Assembly: GCA_963666825.2 (NCBI GenBank)
Contig: OY763044.2
Coordinates: 3,658,001 to 3,722,000, forward strand
Reading direction: 5' to 3'
From: Saccharicrinis sp963666825
GTDB lineage: Bacteria > Bacteroidota > Bacteroidia > Bacteroidales > Marinilabiliaceae
DNA: 64,000 nucleotides
The position numbers were made by a program, and so were the translations under genes. The notes below the pieces were generated by a model. The model saw nothing but the letters and a program-made list of their open reading frames with translations, made no database searches and was not told the DNA's origin. Positions 36,118-46,196 of this stretch are shown here, in pieces. Position 1 is the stretch's first letter; the number at the start of each line of letters is the position of its first letter.

Positions 36118-37839
36118 TCACTTTTTCGTAAAAAGCGGCAGTTTTTCACCTGGAAATCTGTTTTCATATTCTTTCCAAAAAGATTTTACCTCAGATTTCA
36201 TTTCTCTATGTAAAGCAAAAATACCGATTAAGTTAGGTATGGTCATTAATGCAATTGTAATACCTGAAAATGTCCAGATAATTTCAGTATCGGTAAATGA
36301 TGCAATAAAGAAACCTATAACGTAGATGATTCTATAATAACGAAGTCCTTTTATTCCAAACAAGAAAATAACAGCCCTACTACCATAATATGACCATGAA
36401 ATTGCAGTAGAAAATGCAAATAACAATAACCCCACAGCTACTATATATTTACCAAAATCACCAAACCAACTTTTTGTAAATGCCATAGTAGTTAAGGGTG
36501 CACTATGAATCAATGATTTACCCTTAAAAATCACATCTGAATCTGAATCAACAATGCCATCGAGAACTTTCACTGAGCCTGTAAATAAGTCACTGTTTTT
36601 ATACAGCTTCACACTTTCAGCCAACGATCTGGAATGAAGTAACGACACTCCATTTGTAATATGACCTTCTTCTACATTTAACTCACCAGAAAATAAAGGT
36701 AAAGTTGCATTTCCTTTTATATGATCACTGAGAGCTTGTCTATCTTGTTCTATTACATCTGAATATTTGCCATCAAGAACAGTAAGTTCTGAATACTGAA
36801 AATTATTCATGTACTTTTCAGTCCAAACCCCACTTGATAAAAGCACCAAGCCTGTAAGAGAGCATATAATTATAGTATCAATAAATGGTTCTAATAAAGC
36901 AACCAAACCTTCAGATACAGGTTCATGCGCTCTGGCTGCCGAGTGGGCAATAGGAGCAGATCCTTGTCCTGCTTCATTAGAAAACAACCCTCTGTTCACT
37001 CCTCGTTTAAATGCAAATGCAATCGAAGCACCTAAAAATCCACCTGTAGCTGCCGACCCTGTAAATACATCACTAAATACTGAAACTATAGATGGAATTA
37101 CATTTTCATAATTGTACAATATTACGGATATAGCTCCTATAAAATATATAACAGCCATTGTTGGCACTAACCTGGATGTAACTTTAGCTATACGTTTAAT
37201 ACCTCCAATGATAACTATACCTAACACAATAGAAAGAACTAAACCAGTCACAATATGCGGGATTCCAAATGTAGTATGTATGGAATTTGAAATACTATTG
37301 ATTTGAGGTAAGCTACCTGTTCCGAATGAAGATAAAATAGTTGCTAAGGCAAAAATAATTGCCATGAACTTTCCTGTTTTTAATACTTTTCCAGAAGGTA
37401 ACTTTACATCCAGTCTTTTTTTCATAAAGTACATCGGACCTCCGGATATTGTACCATCCTCAGCTTTTTCGCGATACTTGTGAGATAATGTAACCTCAAC
37501 AAATTTAGTCGTCATACCGATCAGTGCTGTTACTAACATCCAAAACAAAGCTGCAGGACCGCCCAAAAACACAGCATAAGCAACACCAGCAATATTTCCT
37601 GTTCCTACAGTACCTGAAAGCGCCGTTGCTAATGCCTGAAAGTGAGATGTATCCCCGTCATCATCTTCTTTATCAAACTTACCTTTAACAATTTGAATGG
37701 CGTATTTCAAATATCGGAACTGAGGAAAACCAAGATAAAAAGTAAAGAATAAACCTACGCCCAACAAAAGATAAACAAACCATTCGCTACTCCCAATATA
37801 AGAATCAATAAGAACTAAAATTTCATTTATCTTTTGCAT
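36118..37839 (-). CDS. Sodium:alanine symporter family (AGCS) transporter
   Basis: 573 residues. Family motifs are ALSGTVGTGNIAGVAYAVFL (about 73-92), SGGPMYFMKK and NRGLFSNEAGQGSAPIAHSA (about 282-300). It imports alanine or glycine with Na+. A soluble insertion of about 110 residues (about 341-455) interrupts the transmembrane core after the helix ending GVWTEKYMNN; standard AGCS carriers are about 450-480 residues. The insertion has no cysteine and probably folds outside the membrane; it may be an accessory binding domain. Confidence 0.9.
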   Translation of the reverse strand: MQKINEILVLIDSYIGSSEWFVYLLLGVGLFFTFYLGFPQFRYLKYAIQIVKGKFDKEDDDGDTSHFQALATALSGTVGTGNIAGVAYAVFLGGPAALFWMLVTALIGMTTKFVEVTLSHKYREKAEDGTISGGPMYFMKKRLDVKLPSGKVLKTGKFMAIIFALATILSSFGTGSLPQINSISNSIHTTFGIPHIVTGLVLSIVLGIVIIGGIKRIAKVTSRLVPTMAVIYFIGAISVILYNYENVIPSIVSVFSDVFTGSAATGGFLGASIAFAFKRGVNRGLFSNEAGQGSAPIAHSAARAHEPVSEGLVALLEPFIDTIIICSLTGLVLLSSGVWTEKYMNNFQYSELTVLDGKYSDVIEQDRQALSDHIKGNATLPLFSGELNVEEGHITNGVSLLHSRSLAESVKLYKNSDLFTGSVKVLDGIVDSDSDVIFKGKSLIHSAPLTTMAFTKSWFGDFGKYIVAVGLLLFAFSTAISWSYYGSRAVIFLFGIKGLRYYRIIYVIGFFIASFTDTEIIWTFSGITIALMTIPNLIGIFALHREMKSEVKSFWKEYENRFPGEKLPLFTKK

Positions 37840-37932
37840 ACACCCTATTTTTTTGACAACATTTTCACTAAAAAGGCAAATATATAATTTTTAACTCGGT
37901 TTTAAGAAGGAATTAATCAGCTATTAACTTTT

Positions 37933-37967
37933 GGTTAATGGCTATTAGTACTCAACAACCATTAACC
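37933..37967. repeat. Inverted repeat downstream of tex
   Basis: GGTTAATGG and CCATTAACC, perfect 9-bp arms around a 17-base loop, about 30 bases past the tex stop. No T run follows, so it is a weak or Rho-assisted 3' stabilising hairpin at most. Confidence 0.45.
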
Positions 37968-37997
37968 TTCAATATTGCCTTTTATGAAAATCTTATA

Positions 37998-40127
37998 CTA
38001 AATGAGTCCCTTCATTGATAATTGGATTCTCTTTCTACCGAAATCAACATCTGTAACTCTAACTTTAACATGTTGATGTAAAGTAACCACTTCATTAGGA
38101 TCACTAATAAACCGATCAGCCATTTGAGAAACGTGTACCAATCCATCCTGCTTAACACCTACATCCACAAAAGCACCAAAATTGGTAATATTCGTCACAA
38201 TACCAGGCAATTCCATTCCTATTTTTAAATCTTCAATAGAATATATAGATTTATCAAATTCAAAGACTTTAATGATTTGTCGCGGATCTCGTCCCGGTTT
38301 TTCAAGCTCGCTTATAATATCCTTAAGAGTTGGCAAACCTACTTTTTCGGTAATATAATTATCCAACTTGATACTCTTTCTGATCTGATCATCAGAAATA
38401 AGATCTGAAACTTTACATTTAAGATCTTTAGCCATTTTTTGAACAATAGAATAAGATTCAGGGTGAACAGCAGAATTATCCAAGGGATTAGCAGCATCTG
38501 TTATCCTCAGGAACCCAGCAGCCTGTTCATACGCTTTAGCACCTAATCTTGGAACTTTTTTTAACTCATCTCTAGATGAGAATGCACCATTCTCCTTACG
38601 ATATTCAACAATATTTTTAGCCAGTTGAGGACCTAAACCAGAAACGTAAGTTAGCAAATGCATACTTGAAGTATTCAGATCAACACCTACTTTATTAACA
38701 CAGGACTCAACAACCTGATCTAACGATGACTTTAAACTATTTTGATCCACATCATGCTGATATTGTCCAACACCTATTGATTTAGGATCGATTTTTACTA
38801 GTTCAGCCAATGGATCAATTAATCTGCGACCTATTGAAACTGCCCCTCTTACTGTAACATCATATTGAGGAAACTCATCTCGTGCTACTTTACTGGCTGA
38901 ATATACAGAAGCCCCATCCTCACTCACAACGAACACCTGCACATCTCTGCTGTATTTTAAATTACGAATAAAAGACTCTGTTTCTCGCGAAGCTGTTCCA
39001 TTACCAATAGCAATTGCTTCAATGCGATAAGCATCAACCATTGAGCTGATCTTTTTGGCAGCTTGTTTCGTTTCCTTTTGTGGAGCATGAGGATAAATAT
39101 TTTCATTGTGCAACAGGTTTCCCTGTGCATCCAAACATACCACTTTACATCCGGTTCTATATCCGGGATCAATTGCCAACACACGTTTTTGTCCTAACGG
39201 AGAAGACAATAACAACTGACGAAGATTATTTGAAAAAACCTTTATAGCCTCTGCATCTGCCTTTTCTTTAGATAGATTAGCAAATTCTGTTTCAATAGAA
39301 GGCTTTAACAATCGCTTATTGGCATCCTTTAAAGCTAATTCCACCTGTTGTGAAGCCTCAGTATTTCCTTTTACAAAATATCTTCCCAAACGATGAATAA
39401 TCTCCTCATCTTCAGGAGTAACACTCACTTTTAAAATCCCCTCTTTCTCTCCTCTTCTGATAGCTAACAATCTGTGACTTGGACATTTCTTCAACGGCTC
39501 ACTAAATTCAAAGTAATCTTTGTATTTAATACCCTCTTCTTCTTTACCCTTTATTAAAGTTGAAGTAATCACTGCACCACGTTCAAATACAGAACGAACA
39601 ATATCACGAGCTACACTATTTTCATTAATCCATTCTGCAATGATATCACGAGCACCCTGTAAGGCCTCTTCTGCATCAGGAACATCCTCATTGATAAACT
39701 GAGATGCCTTACCTTCAACATCACGTTCATACTGCTTCATTATTATTTTAGCAAGAGGCTCAAGACCTTTCTCCTTAGCTTTAACAGCTCGGGTTTTACG
39801 TTTGGGTTTAAATGGTAAATAGATATCTTCGAGCTCAGTAGCATTAAATGTGTTATCTATTTTTTCTTTCAACTCCTGAGTTAAAACACCTTGCTCCTCC
39901 ATTGACTTTATAATGGATTCTTTTCTTTTAATAATCTCCTGAAGCTTCTCGTATCTTTCTTTCACCGCAGCCACTTGCACCTCATCCATACTACCTGTAC
40001 GCTCCTTACGATAACGACTGATAAATGGCACTGTAGCTCCTTCATCAATTAACTCTATAGTGTTTTGTACATTACCTAGTTGCAACTGCAACTCTGTGGC
40101 TATAATTTGACTAATTTGAACAGACAT
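37998..40127 (-). CDS. tex: Tex family RNA-binding transcription accessory protein
   Basis: 709 residues, the normal length. In order: a helical Tex N-terminal domain (ISRYRKERTGSMDEVQVAAV), a YqgF-like RNase H fold (RVLAIDPGYRTGCKVVCLDA), helix-hairpin-helix repeats (VGVDLNTSSMHLLTYVSGLG), and a C-terminal S1 domain (GIVTNITNFGAFVDVGVKQD). It acts in the cytoplasm on RNA and transcription elongation. It is preceded by the DEAD-box helicase gene, but that gene has its own terminator. Confidence 0.96.
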   Translation of the reverse strand: MSVQISQIIATELQLQLGNVQNTIELIDEGATVPFISRYRKERTGSMDEVQVAAVKERYEKLQEIIKRKESIIKSMEEQGVLTQELKEKIDNTFNATELEDIYLPFKPKRKTRAVKAKEKGLEPLAKIIMKQYERDVEGKASQFINEDVPDAEEALQGARDIIAEWINENSVARDIVRSVFERGAVITSTLIKGKEEEGIKYKDYFEFSEPLKKCPSHRLLAIRRGEKEGILKVSVTPEDEEIIHRLGRYFVKGNTEASQQVELALKDANKRLLKPSIETEFANLSKEKADAEAIKVFSNNLRQLLLSSPLGQKRVLAIDPGYRTGCKVVCLDAQGNLLHNENIYPHAPQKETKQAAKKISSMVDAYRIEAIAIGNGTASRETESFIRNLKYSRDVQVFVVSEDGASVYSASKVARDEFPQYDVTVRGAVSIGRRLIDPLAELVKIDPKSIGVGQYQHDVDQNSLKSSLDQVVESCVNKVGVDLNTSSMHLLTYVSGLGPQLAKNIVEYRKENGAFSSRDELKKVPRLGAKAYEQAAGFLRITDAANPLDNSAVHPESYSIVQKMAKDLKCKVSDLISDDQIRKSIKLDNYITEKVGLPTLKDIISELEKPGRDPRQIIKVFEFDKSIYSIEDLKIGMELPGIVTNITNFGAFVDVGVKQDGLVHVSQMADRFISDPNEVVTLHQHVKVRVTDVDFGRKRIQLSMKGLI

Positions 40128-40152
40128 TGGGTAACTTAATTTTCTATGAGAT

Positions 40153-40194
40153 AAAAAACCGCTCTTAATTACAATAATTGAACTAAGAACGGCT
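40153..40194 (-). terminator. Terminator of DEAD-box helicase gene
   Basis: On the minus strand GCCGTTCTTA pairs (with wobbles) with TAAGAGCGGT around a loop of about 17 bases and is followed by TTTTTTAT. It lies just past the stop at 40204. Confidence 0.75.
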
Positions 40195-40203
40195 TATAAT
40201 ATT

Positions 40204-41433
40204 TTATGATTTCTTATTTTTCTTTGAATGGTAGTTGAATGGTTTCTTTTTACCTTTTTTACCGCCCTTTTTCATTTTTGCTTCCGGATTATATTCCGGA
40301 CCATCTTCATACTCCGGCGGTAAAGGAATTTTATAAATATTAGTTTCTATCAACTTTTCTATTTTATAAAAATCAACCTGATCTTTTTCATTTACAAAGG
40401 TGATTCCAACACCTGTTGTTTTTGCTCTGGCGGTTCTCCCTATACGATGAACATAATCTTCTGCATCATTAGGCACATCATAATTAATAACAAGATCAAT
40501 CAGTTCAATATCAATACCCCTGGCAACAATATCTGTAGCTACCAGAATTTGAATATTCCTGTTTTTAAATTCTCTCAGTACTTCTATACGCTCATTCTGA
40601 TCCAAATCGGAATGTATTGCTTTAGCGTTAAATTCATTCTTAACCAACACCTTAACAACATCATTCACAATTGCTTTTCTTGAAACAAATATGATGATAC
40701 TCTGTAGATCTTTACCTTTAAGTAAATCTACAATAAGTTGATTCTTTTGATAATCATGAACCACATAAGCCGCTTGCAAAATACCTTCTGCAGGCTTCGA
40801 TATAGCTATATTAATTTCCTGAGGATCATTTAACAATTTCTTGGCAAGATCACGTATTTTAGGAGGCATCGTTGCAGAGAACAACAAATTCTGACGATTT
40901 TCTTTTGGAAGAAAACTTTCAATCTGCATGATATCTTCATTAAATCCCATATCAAGCATTCTGTCAGCCTCATCTAAAATAAAATGCTTTATTGAAGAAA
41001 AATCAACATACCCCATATTTAAATGCTGGATCATCCTACCCGGAGTGGCTACAATGATATCAGCACCCTTAGTTAATGCTTTTTTTTGCTGATCCCACAA
41101 ATCTTTATCATTACCTCCAAAAACAGCTAATGAGGTTACTGACAAAAAATAACTAAACCCTTCTATCTGTTGATCAATTTGTAAAGCCAACTCTCTGGTT
41201 GGAACCAAAATAAGAGCAGAAGTACTTGATTGATTGCTTTTAACCAGATTATCCAACACAGGAAGTAAATATGCAGCTGTTTTACCAGTACCCGTTTGTG
41301 CACAGGCAATTAAATCAGCCCCAGATCTTATTACCGGAATAGTTTGAGCCTGAACAGGCGTAGCTGTTTCAAAGCGCATGGCATCTAGGCCATCCATTAC
41401 ATCCGGGGTAAATCCAAATTCCTTAAATTTCAT
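40204..41433 (-). CDS. DEAD-box ATP-dependent RNA helicase (RhlE-like)
   Basis: 409 residues. Q motif FKEFGFTPDVMDGL...TPVQAQTIP, Walker A AQTGTGKT (45-52), PTRELALQ, DEAD (154-157), SAT and HRIGRTAR are all present. A short basic tail (KKGGKKGKKKPFNYHSKKNK) probably binds RNA. It unwinds RNA duplexes in ribosome assembly or mRNA turnover, and low-temperature roles are common in the family. The upstream gene is the rRNA methyltransferase at 41515. Confidence 0.93.
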   Translation of the reverse strand: MKFKEFGFTPDVMDGLDAMRFETATPVQAQTIPVIRSGADLIACAQTGTGKTAAYLLPVLDNLVKSNQSSTSALILVPTRELALQIDQQIEGFSYFLSVTSLAVFGGNDKDLWDQQKKALTKGADIIVATPGRMIQHLNMGYVDFSSIKHFILDEADRMLDMGFNEDIMQIESFLPKENRQNLLFSATMPPKIRDLAKKLLNDPQEINIAISKPAEGILQAAYVVHDYQKNQLIVDLLKGKDLQSIIIFVSRKAIVNDVVKVLVKNEFNAKAIHSDLDQNERIEVLREFKNRNIQILVATDIVARGIDIELIDLVINYDVPNDAEDYVHRIGRTARAKTTGVGITFVNEKDQVDFYKIEKLIETNIYKIPLPPEYEDGPEYNPEAKMKKGGKKGKKKPFNYHSKKNKKS

Positions 41434-41514
41434 ACATTATTATTTAGACTAGGAGATTGAGATATTCAGTATACAGTCTTCAGTTTTCAACCACTGAGTA
41501 CTGTCTACCGTGAA

Positions 41515-42699
41515 CTATTCTACGTATAAAACCAATCCTTTTAAATACTCTCCCTCTGGATGATAAATATTTACCGGATGATCAGCTGGTTGCGTAAGTT
41601 GATTCAAAATCCTTACGTTTCTTCCAGATCTTGCAGCTGCCGAAAAGATGGTTTTTCTAAAAACATCTTTACTTACAACCTGCGAACATGAGAAAGTAAA
41701 AATGATTCCTCCCGGTTTAATTTGTTCAAAAGCTTTCGCATTTAATCTCTTATATCCTTGAAGCGCATTATTTAAAACATTATTGTGTTTTGCAAATGCT
41801 GGTGGATCTAAAATAATCAGATCATACTTATCTTTGATATCATCAAGATATTTAAAAGCATCAACAGCAAAAGCATCATGACGCTCATCTCCCGGATAAT
41901 TTAGCTCAACATTTTCTTTGGTAAGCTCTATAGCACGTTCTGAACTATCAACAGAATGAACCAATTTTGCTCCACCTCTCATGGCATAGAAAGAAAATCC
42001 TCCTGTATAACAAAACATGTTTAATACAGACTTTCCTTTACTATATTTTTCCAATAAAGCTCGGTTATCTCTTTGGTCAACAAAAAAACCTGTTTTTTGT
42101 CCTTTTTCCCAGTCCACTCTAAACTTTAATCCATTTTCTAAAGCGATGCGAGTTTCTGATTTACCAAAAGTATAGCCATTCTCAGGATTTACATTTGCTT
42201 TATAAGGAATAGTACCTTCTGATTTATTATAAATTGCATGTAACTGATCTCCAAAGATCTTTTTCAAGATTTCATCTATCGTATCTTTAATCAGATACAT
42301 ACCAACTGAATGCATTTGAACAACAGCAGTATCATCATACATATCAATAATTAATCCCGGCATATTATCGCCTTCTGCATGAACCAATCGATATGCATTT
42401 GTTGTTTCATCAGAAACCAATCCCTGATCAACTCTTAATTGGTAAGCTTTTCTGATTTTCTCTTCCCAAAACTGATCATTTATTTCAACCTCTGTAAACG
42501 ATACAATACGAATAGCTATTGAACCAATCTGATAATGACCCAGACCTAAAAACTCATCCTTATTATCATATACCGATACAATCTCTCCTTCTGCAGGTTC
42601 TCCATAAATTTTCTTTATAGCACCACTAAACACCCAAGGGTGAAATCTGCGTAAGGATTGATCTTTACCAGATTTTAATACAACTTTTATATATGACAT
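41515..42699 (-). CDS. RlmI-like rRNA cytosine-C5 methyltransferase
   Basis: 394 residues. An N-terminal PUA domain (LKSGKDQSLRRFHPWVFSGA), then a central RlmI/RlmK domain, and a Rossmann SAM domain with VLNMFCYTGGFSFYAMRGGA and ILDPPAFAKHNNV. The DPPAF motif and the late SCSQVVSKDVF cysteine fit 23S rRNA m5C methylation (E. coli RlmI acts at C1962). The exact target here is inferred by similarity. Confidence 0.88.
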   Translation of the reverse strand: MSYIKVVLKSGKDQSLRRFHPWVFSGAIKKIYGEPAEGEIVSVYDNKDEFLGLGHYQIGSIAIRIVSFTEVEINDQFWEEKIRKAYQLRVDQGLVSDETTNAYRLVHAEGDNMPGLIIDMYDDTAVVQMHSVGMYLIKDTIDEILKKIFGDQLHAIYNKSEGTIPYKANVNPENGYTFGKSETRIALENGLKFRVDWEKGQKTGFFVDQRDNRALLEKYSKGKSVLNMFCYTGGFSFYAMRGGAKLVHSVDSSERAIELTKENVELNYPGDERHDAFAVDAFKYLDDIKDKYDLIILDPPAFAKHNNVLNNALQGYKRLNAKAFEQIKPGGIIFTFSCSQVVSKDVFRKTIFSAAARSGRNVRILNQLTQPADHPVNIYHPEGEYLKGLVLYVE

Positions 42700-42736
42700 G
42701 AATTATTATTGTAATTTATTATTCTGAAAAATATTA

Positions 42737-43348
42737 TTAAGACTGTTCCAGTTCTACATCAATAACTTTGCTGGAATCTAATACTGAAAGTTTTTTATAT
42801 ATTTCAAGCGCTACCCAGGAATCCGTAGCAGCATAAGTCATTTGAGCACTAGACAATATATCTGCTTCCCAATTGGATAATCTTTGCCTTTTTGAAACAC
42901 GGAAATTTAATAAAATACCGGCTAATTTTTTTAGCGAAAAATCCTTTAGTCCTTTCTCGACAGCAAGCTTTTGTAATTCAATGAATCCTTCTGGTTTAAA
43001 AGGAACTAATTTTTGTAAACCTCTTAAATCATCACGAATACCAACACCAACTTTTATCACAGATTTATCTTCCAGGAATTCTTTAAGCTCATCAGTAACT
43101 CCGGTTTTATTTATTCGAATTAAATAAGTAGATCTTTTAGTTGAAAGTTGAAATAGCGAAATAGAATTTGATACTCCTTTTTTAAATGATGGTCTGGTTT
43201 CAGTATCAAAACCTACTACAGTTTCTCCTTCAATCTCTTGCATCACCTGCGCAATTCCGTCTGAGTGTTCTACCAATACAATTTCTCCATCAAAATGTTG
43301 TAAAGGCAATTCATTTAATACTTCGTTACTTATTGTGTTTTTAACCAA
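42737..43348 (-). CDS. 3'-5' exonuclease (RNase D/DEDDy type)
   Basis: 203 residues, a single exonuclease domain. Exo I is VVGFDTETRPSF (Asp48, Glu50), Exo II is KVGVGIRDDLRGLQ, and Exo III is QMTYAATDSWVALEIYKKL with Tyr and Asp. It has no HRDC domain, so it is a minimal DEDDy nuclease like those usually annotated as 3'-5' exonuclease in Bacteroidota. It follows the DUF5063 gene by 11 bases, so the two are probably co-transcribed. Confidence 0.88.
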   Translation of the reverse strand: MVKNTISNEVLNELPLQHFDGEIVLVEHSDGIAQVMQEIEGETVVGFDTETRPSFKKGVSNSISLFQLSTKRSTYLIRINKTGVTDELKEFLEDKSVIKVGVGIRDDLRGLQKLVPFKPEGFIELQKLAVEKGLKDFSLKKLAGILLNFRVSKRQRLSNWEADILSSAQMTYAATDSWVALEIYKKLSVLDSSKVIDVELEQS

Positions 43349-43359
43349 AACTCTAATTT

Positions 43360-43986
43360 TTAATTATCCTCATCATTCCACTGCTCCTGAAAACGGTTAA
43401 ACCAATTATCATTATTTCTTGATTCACCACTATCAGCTTCCCCATAAAAATCATCATCCAAATCCTTTCCACTATATAAAACATTATGACAAGCCCTTAG
43501 CACATTTACTAATTTTTGCCCCCAAAACATTTCAAAGGAATTAACAACTTCTACTAAAGCATCATTCATAATGTCTGTTACACCTATTCTGTAGGCGAAC
43601 AAAAAATCCTTTATATCCTGATAAATATCTGTAAGATTTTCTGAAATACTACTTGCGACATCTCTTTGATCAAGATCATTATCCTGAACAAATACTTCCA
43701 GAAAATCATCATACTGCCCTAAGATATTTAACAAAGTATGTTGAATTCGAATATAATCTTCCTCTCTTACTGTTTTTTCAATATTTTCTTCTAAAACAAA
43801 TTCTGTTTTAGGTAAAACCACAGCTTTAATATACAACAATGGTAAAATTCGAACCATGATTGTAAGAAACTCCTTTGACGACATCTCTAAGGAATTTTCT
43901 AACTGATTACAATATTCGTTACCTACTGTAACAAATTCCAATACATTTTTGGAAAAAACAATATGATCTAACCCTTCTTCTTCCAT
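43360..43986 (-). CDS. DUF5063 domain protein
   Basis: 208 residues, acidic and all-helical, with the pattern FVTVGNEYCNQLENSLEMSS and ILPLLYIKAVVLP typical of the DUF5063 family in Bacteroidota. It ends in a disordered acidic tail with WFNRFQEQWNDEDN. Function unknown. The spacing of 11 bases to the exonuclease gene suggests a shared nucleic-acid role, which is inference. Confidence 0.8.
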   Translation of the reverse strand: MEEEGLDHIVFSKNVLEFVTVGNEYCNQLENSLEMSSKEFLTIMVRILPLLYIKAVVLPKTEFVLEENIEKTVREEDYIRIQHTLLNILGQYDDFLEVFVQDNDLDQRDVASSISENLTDIYQDIKDFLFAYRIGVTDIMNDALVEVVNSFEMFWGQKLVNVLRACHNVLYSGKDLDDDFYGEADSGESRNNDNWFNRFQEQWNDEDN

Positions 43987-44073
43987 TTATAAGAATGACT
44001 AAATTTTAAATAATGTGCAAAACTAGTAATTTTAATAGCTAAATACTAATGACTGAGAAACAAACATTAAATT

Positions 44074-45972
44074 CTAACGCACAAGCCACTTATCTTCGTC
44101 ATTTGGATAGATAACCTGATTGTCTGCCATCCAGTTAAACACTTCAATCCACTCCTTCTGACCTGCTTGCATTTCATCTTCTAATTCAGATAAATTCTTA
44201 GGTTGTTTCAACAATTCCCTGATCTTATCTTCGTATTCATTAGCTGTTTTTGAATCGATTCCTCTTTTCTTTCTTTCTATACAAACGTCGCAAACTCCAC
44301 AGTTCTTAGAATTCTTTTGACCAAAATAGTTTAGCAAAAATTTACTTCTGCAAACATGAGTATAATCGCAATAATCAATAATTGATGACACCCGATATTC
44401 TAAATCTTTTTTACGGTCTTTGTATACTTCATCCGGGAGTTTCATATATCTCACCTCTTCACGTGACTGAACATACCTTATTATAGGTGTTTTCTTCTGA
44501 GGTATATAATGAATGATTTTTAAATGATTCAACTTATTTAAATACTGATACACCAATTGTATATTAACATTGGCTCTTTTTGCCAAAACCTGCTCATTTA
44601 CAGCTACATATTCAGTAAAAAAGCCAGTATAAGAACGCAGCAACAACTTTATAAAACCATCAAACTTCTCATTTTCAACCTGAAAGCGATACAAATCCAT
44701 TTTCTGCGTTATAAAATGTACGCGCGAAGGCATATTTACTTCTTCCTCATACTCTATATATCCAGCTCGCTGCAAAATTTTTAGACTATTAAAAACCGTA
44801 AGCATATTAAAATGATAGGCAGAACAAAAGGCCACCATATCAAAGTCGTAAATTAAATCACAACCATGACCGGAAGCTATCTGAAAGAAATTACCCAATG
44901 CATCATATACTCTGAAAACAACTTCTTTTTCAGGAAAAGAAACAGTTACGTTTTTCTTTAATCGGGTTTTATCAGCAGACGACCAAAGCATTACAGCATA
45001 TGCTTTTTTACCATCACGTCCAGCCCTACCTGCCTCCTGAAAATAAGCTTCGATAGAATCAGGAGCATCCATATGAACAACCAAACGAACATCCGGTTTA
45101 TCAATACCCATTCCAAAAGCATTGGTACATACAATAACCTGCACCTTATCCTCCATCCAGTCTTTTTGTCTCTGATCTTTAGATTCCTGAGTTAAGCCGG
45201 CATGATAATTATGAGCTGAGATACCATTTTCTCTTAGCCAAATTGTGTACTCTTTGGTTTTCTTACGGTTTCTGACAAAAACTACTGTACAACCATTGAT
45301 TGATTTTACAATCTTAACCAGTTGATTTAATTTATCCTCTGTTTCTCTTACAATATAGGCCAGGTTATCTCTTTCAAACCCTTTTTGTACAACATTCTTT
45401 TGTTGAAACAACAATCTTTCCTGAATATCATCAACTGTTTTAGGAGTTGCTGTTGCCGTCAATGCCAAAACAGGAACATCAGGTAACTCAGTTCTTAGCT
45501 CAGCTATTTTTAAGTACGAAGGTCGAAAATCATATCCCCATTGACTGATACAATGAGCCTCATCCACCACAATCATACTCACTTTAAAATAAGCCAGCTT
45601 TTCCAGAAACAAGGGAGTAGATAATCGTTCCGGAGACAGATATAAGAATTTATAATCCCCAAATATACAGTTGTCGTAAGCAATATTAATTTCTTGCTGG
45701 GATAATCCGGAATAAACAGCTACAGCTTTAATTCCTCTCTTTCTTAGGTTAGCAACCTGATCTTTCATAAGAGCAACCAAAGGAGTAACTACCAGACATA
45801 CTCCTTCCTTTACCATTGCAGGCACCTGGAACGTTATCGATTTCCCTCCACCTGTTGGCATTAATCCTAAGGTATCTTTACCTTCTCCTATGGAATGTAC
45901 AATCTGATCTTGCATGGCTCTAAAGCCATCAAATCCCCAATATTGCTTTAAAATCTTAAGATATTGATCCAT
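44074..45972 (-). CDS. recQ: RecQ family ATP-dependent DNA helicase
   Basis: 632 residues. Walker A PTGGGKS (39-45), DEAH box (137-140) inside VVDEAHCISQWGYDFR, and motif VI QEAGRAGRDG. A RecQ-C zinc module (CRSKFLLNYF, CGVCDVC) and a winged helix precede a short helical C-terminus in place of a full HRDC domain. It unwinds DNA 3'-5' in recombination and repair. This shorter RecQ form is often the second RecQ in Bacteroidota genomes. Confidence 0.93.
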   Translation of the reverse strand: MDQYLKILKQYWGFDGFRAMQDQIVHSIGEGKDTLGLMPTGGGKSITFQVPAMVKEGVCLVVTPLVALMKDQVANLRKRGIKAVAVYSGLSQQEINIAYDNCIFGDYKFLYLSPERLSTPLFLEKLAYFKVSMIVVDEAHCISQWGYDFRPSYLKIAELRTELPDVPVLALTATATPKTVDDIQERLLFQQKNVVQKGFERDNLAYIVRETEDKLNQLVKIVKSINGCTVVFVRNRKKTKEYTIWLRENGISAHNYHAGLTQESKDQRQKDWMEDKVQVIVCTNAFGMGIDKPDVRLVVHMDAPDSIEAYFQEAGRAGRDGKKAYAVMLWSSADKTRLKKNVTVSFPEKEVVFRVYDALGNFFQIASGHGCDLIYDFDMVAFCSAYHFNMLTVFNSLKILQRAGYIEYEEEVNMPSRVHFITQKMDLYRFQVENEKFDGFIKLLLRSYTGFFTEYVAVNEQVLAKRANVNIQLVYQYLNKLNHLKIIHYIPQKKTPIIRYVQSREEVRYMKLPDEVYKDRKKDLEYRVSSIIDYCDYTHVCRSKFLLNYFGQKNSKNCGVCDVCIERKKRGIDSKTANEYEDKIRELLKQPKNLSELEDEMQAGQKEWIEVFNWMADNQVIYPNDEDKWLVR

Positions 45973-46196
45973 ATACAGAAAAGTACACTGAAAAAATTAT
46001 TTATTATCCTTATTCCGGAGTGTGAAGATAATTCTTTTCAAATTAAACATGAATAATATACCGTTTGATATTATTTATTACTCTATCTAAAAGTATTATT
46101 CATACGAAAACCTGGTTAAAACATAATCGTCCAGCCTTGAGGTATTTATCATTATTTCTTAAATTAGGTAATAGTCCCATTTTAATACCCTAACAA

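Noticed and set aside
41473..41504. Imperfect hairpin between the RlmI-like and DEAD-box genes
   Set aside because: The arms match only in blocks (ACAGT/ACTGT and TCAGT/ACTGA) and no T run follows on the minus strand.
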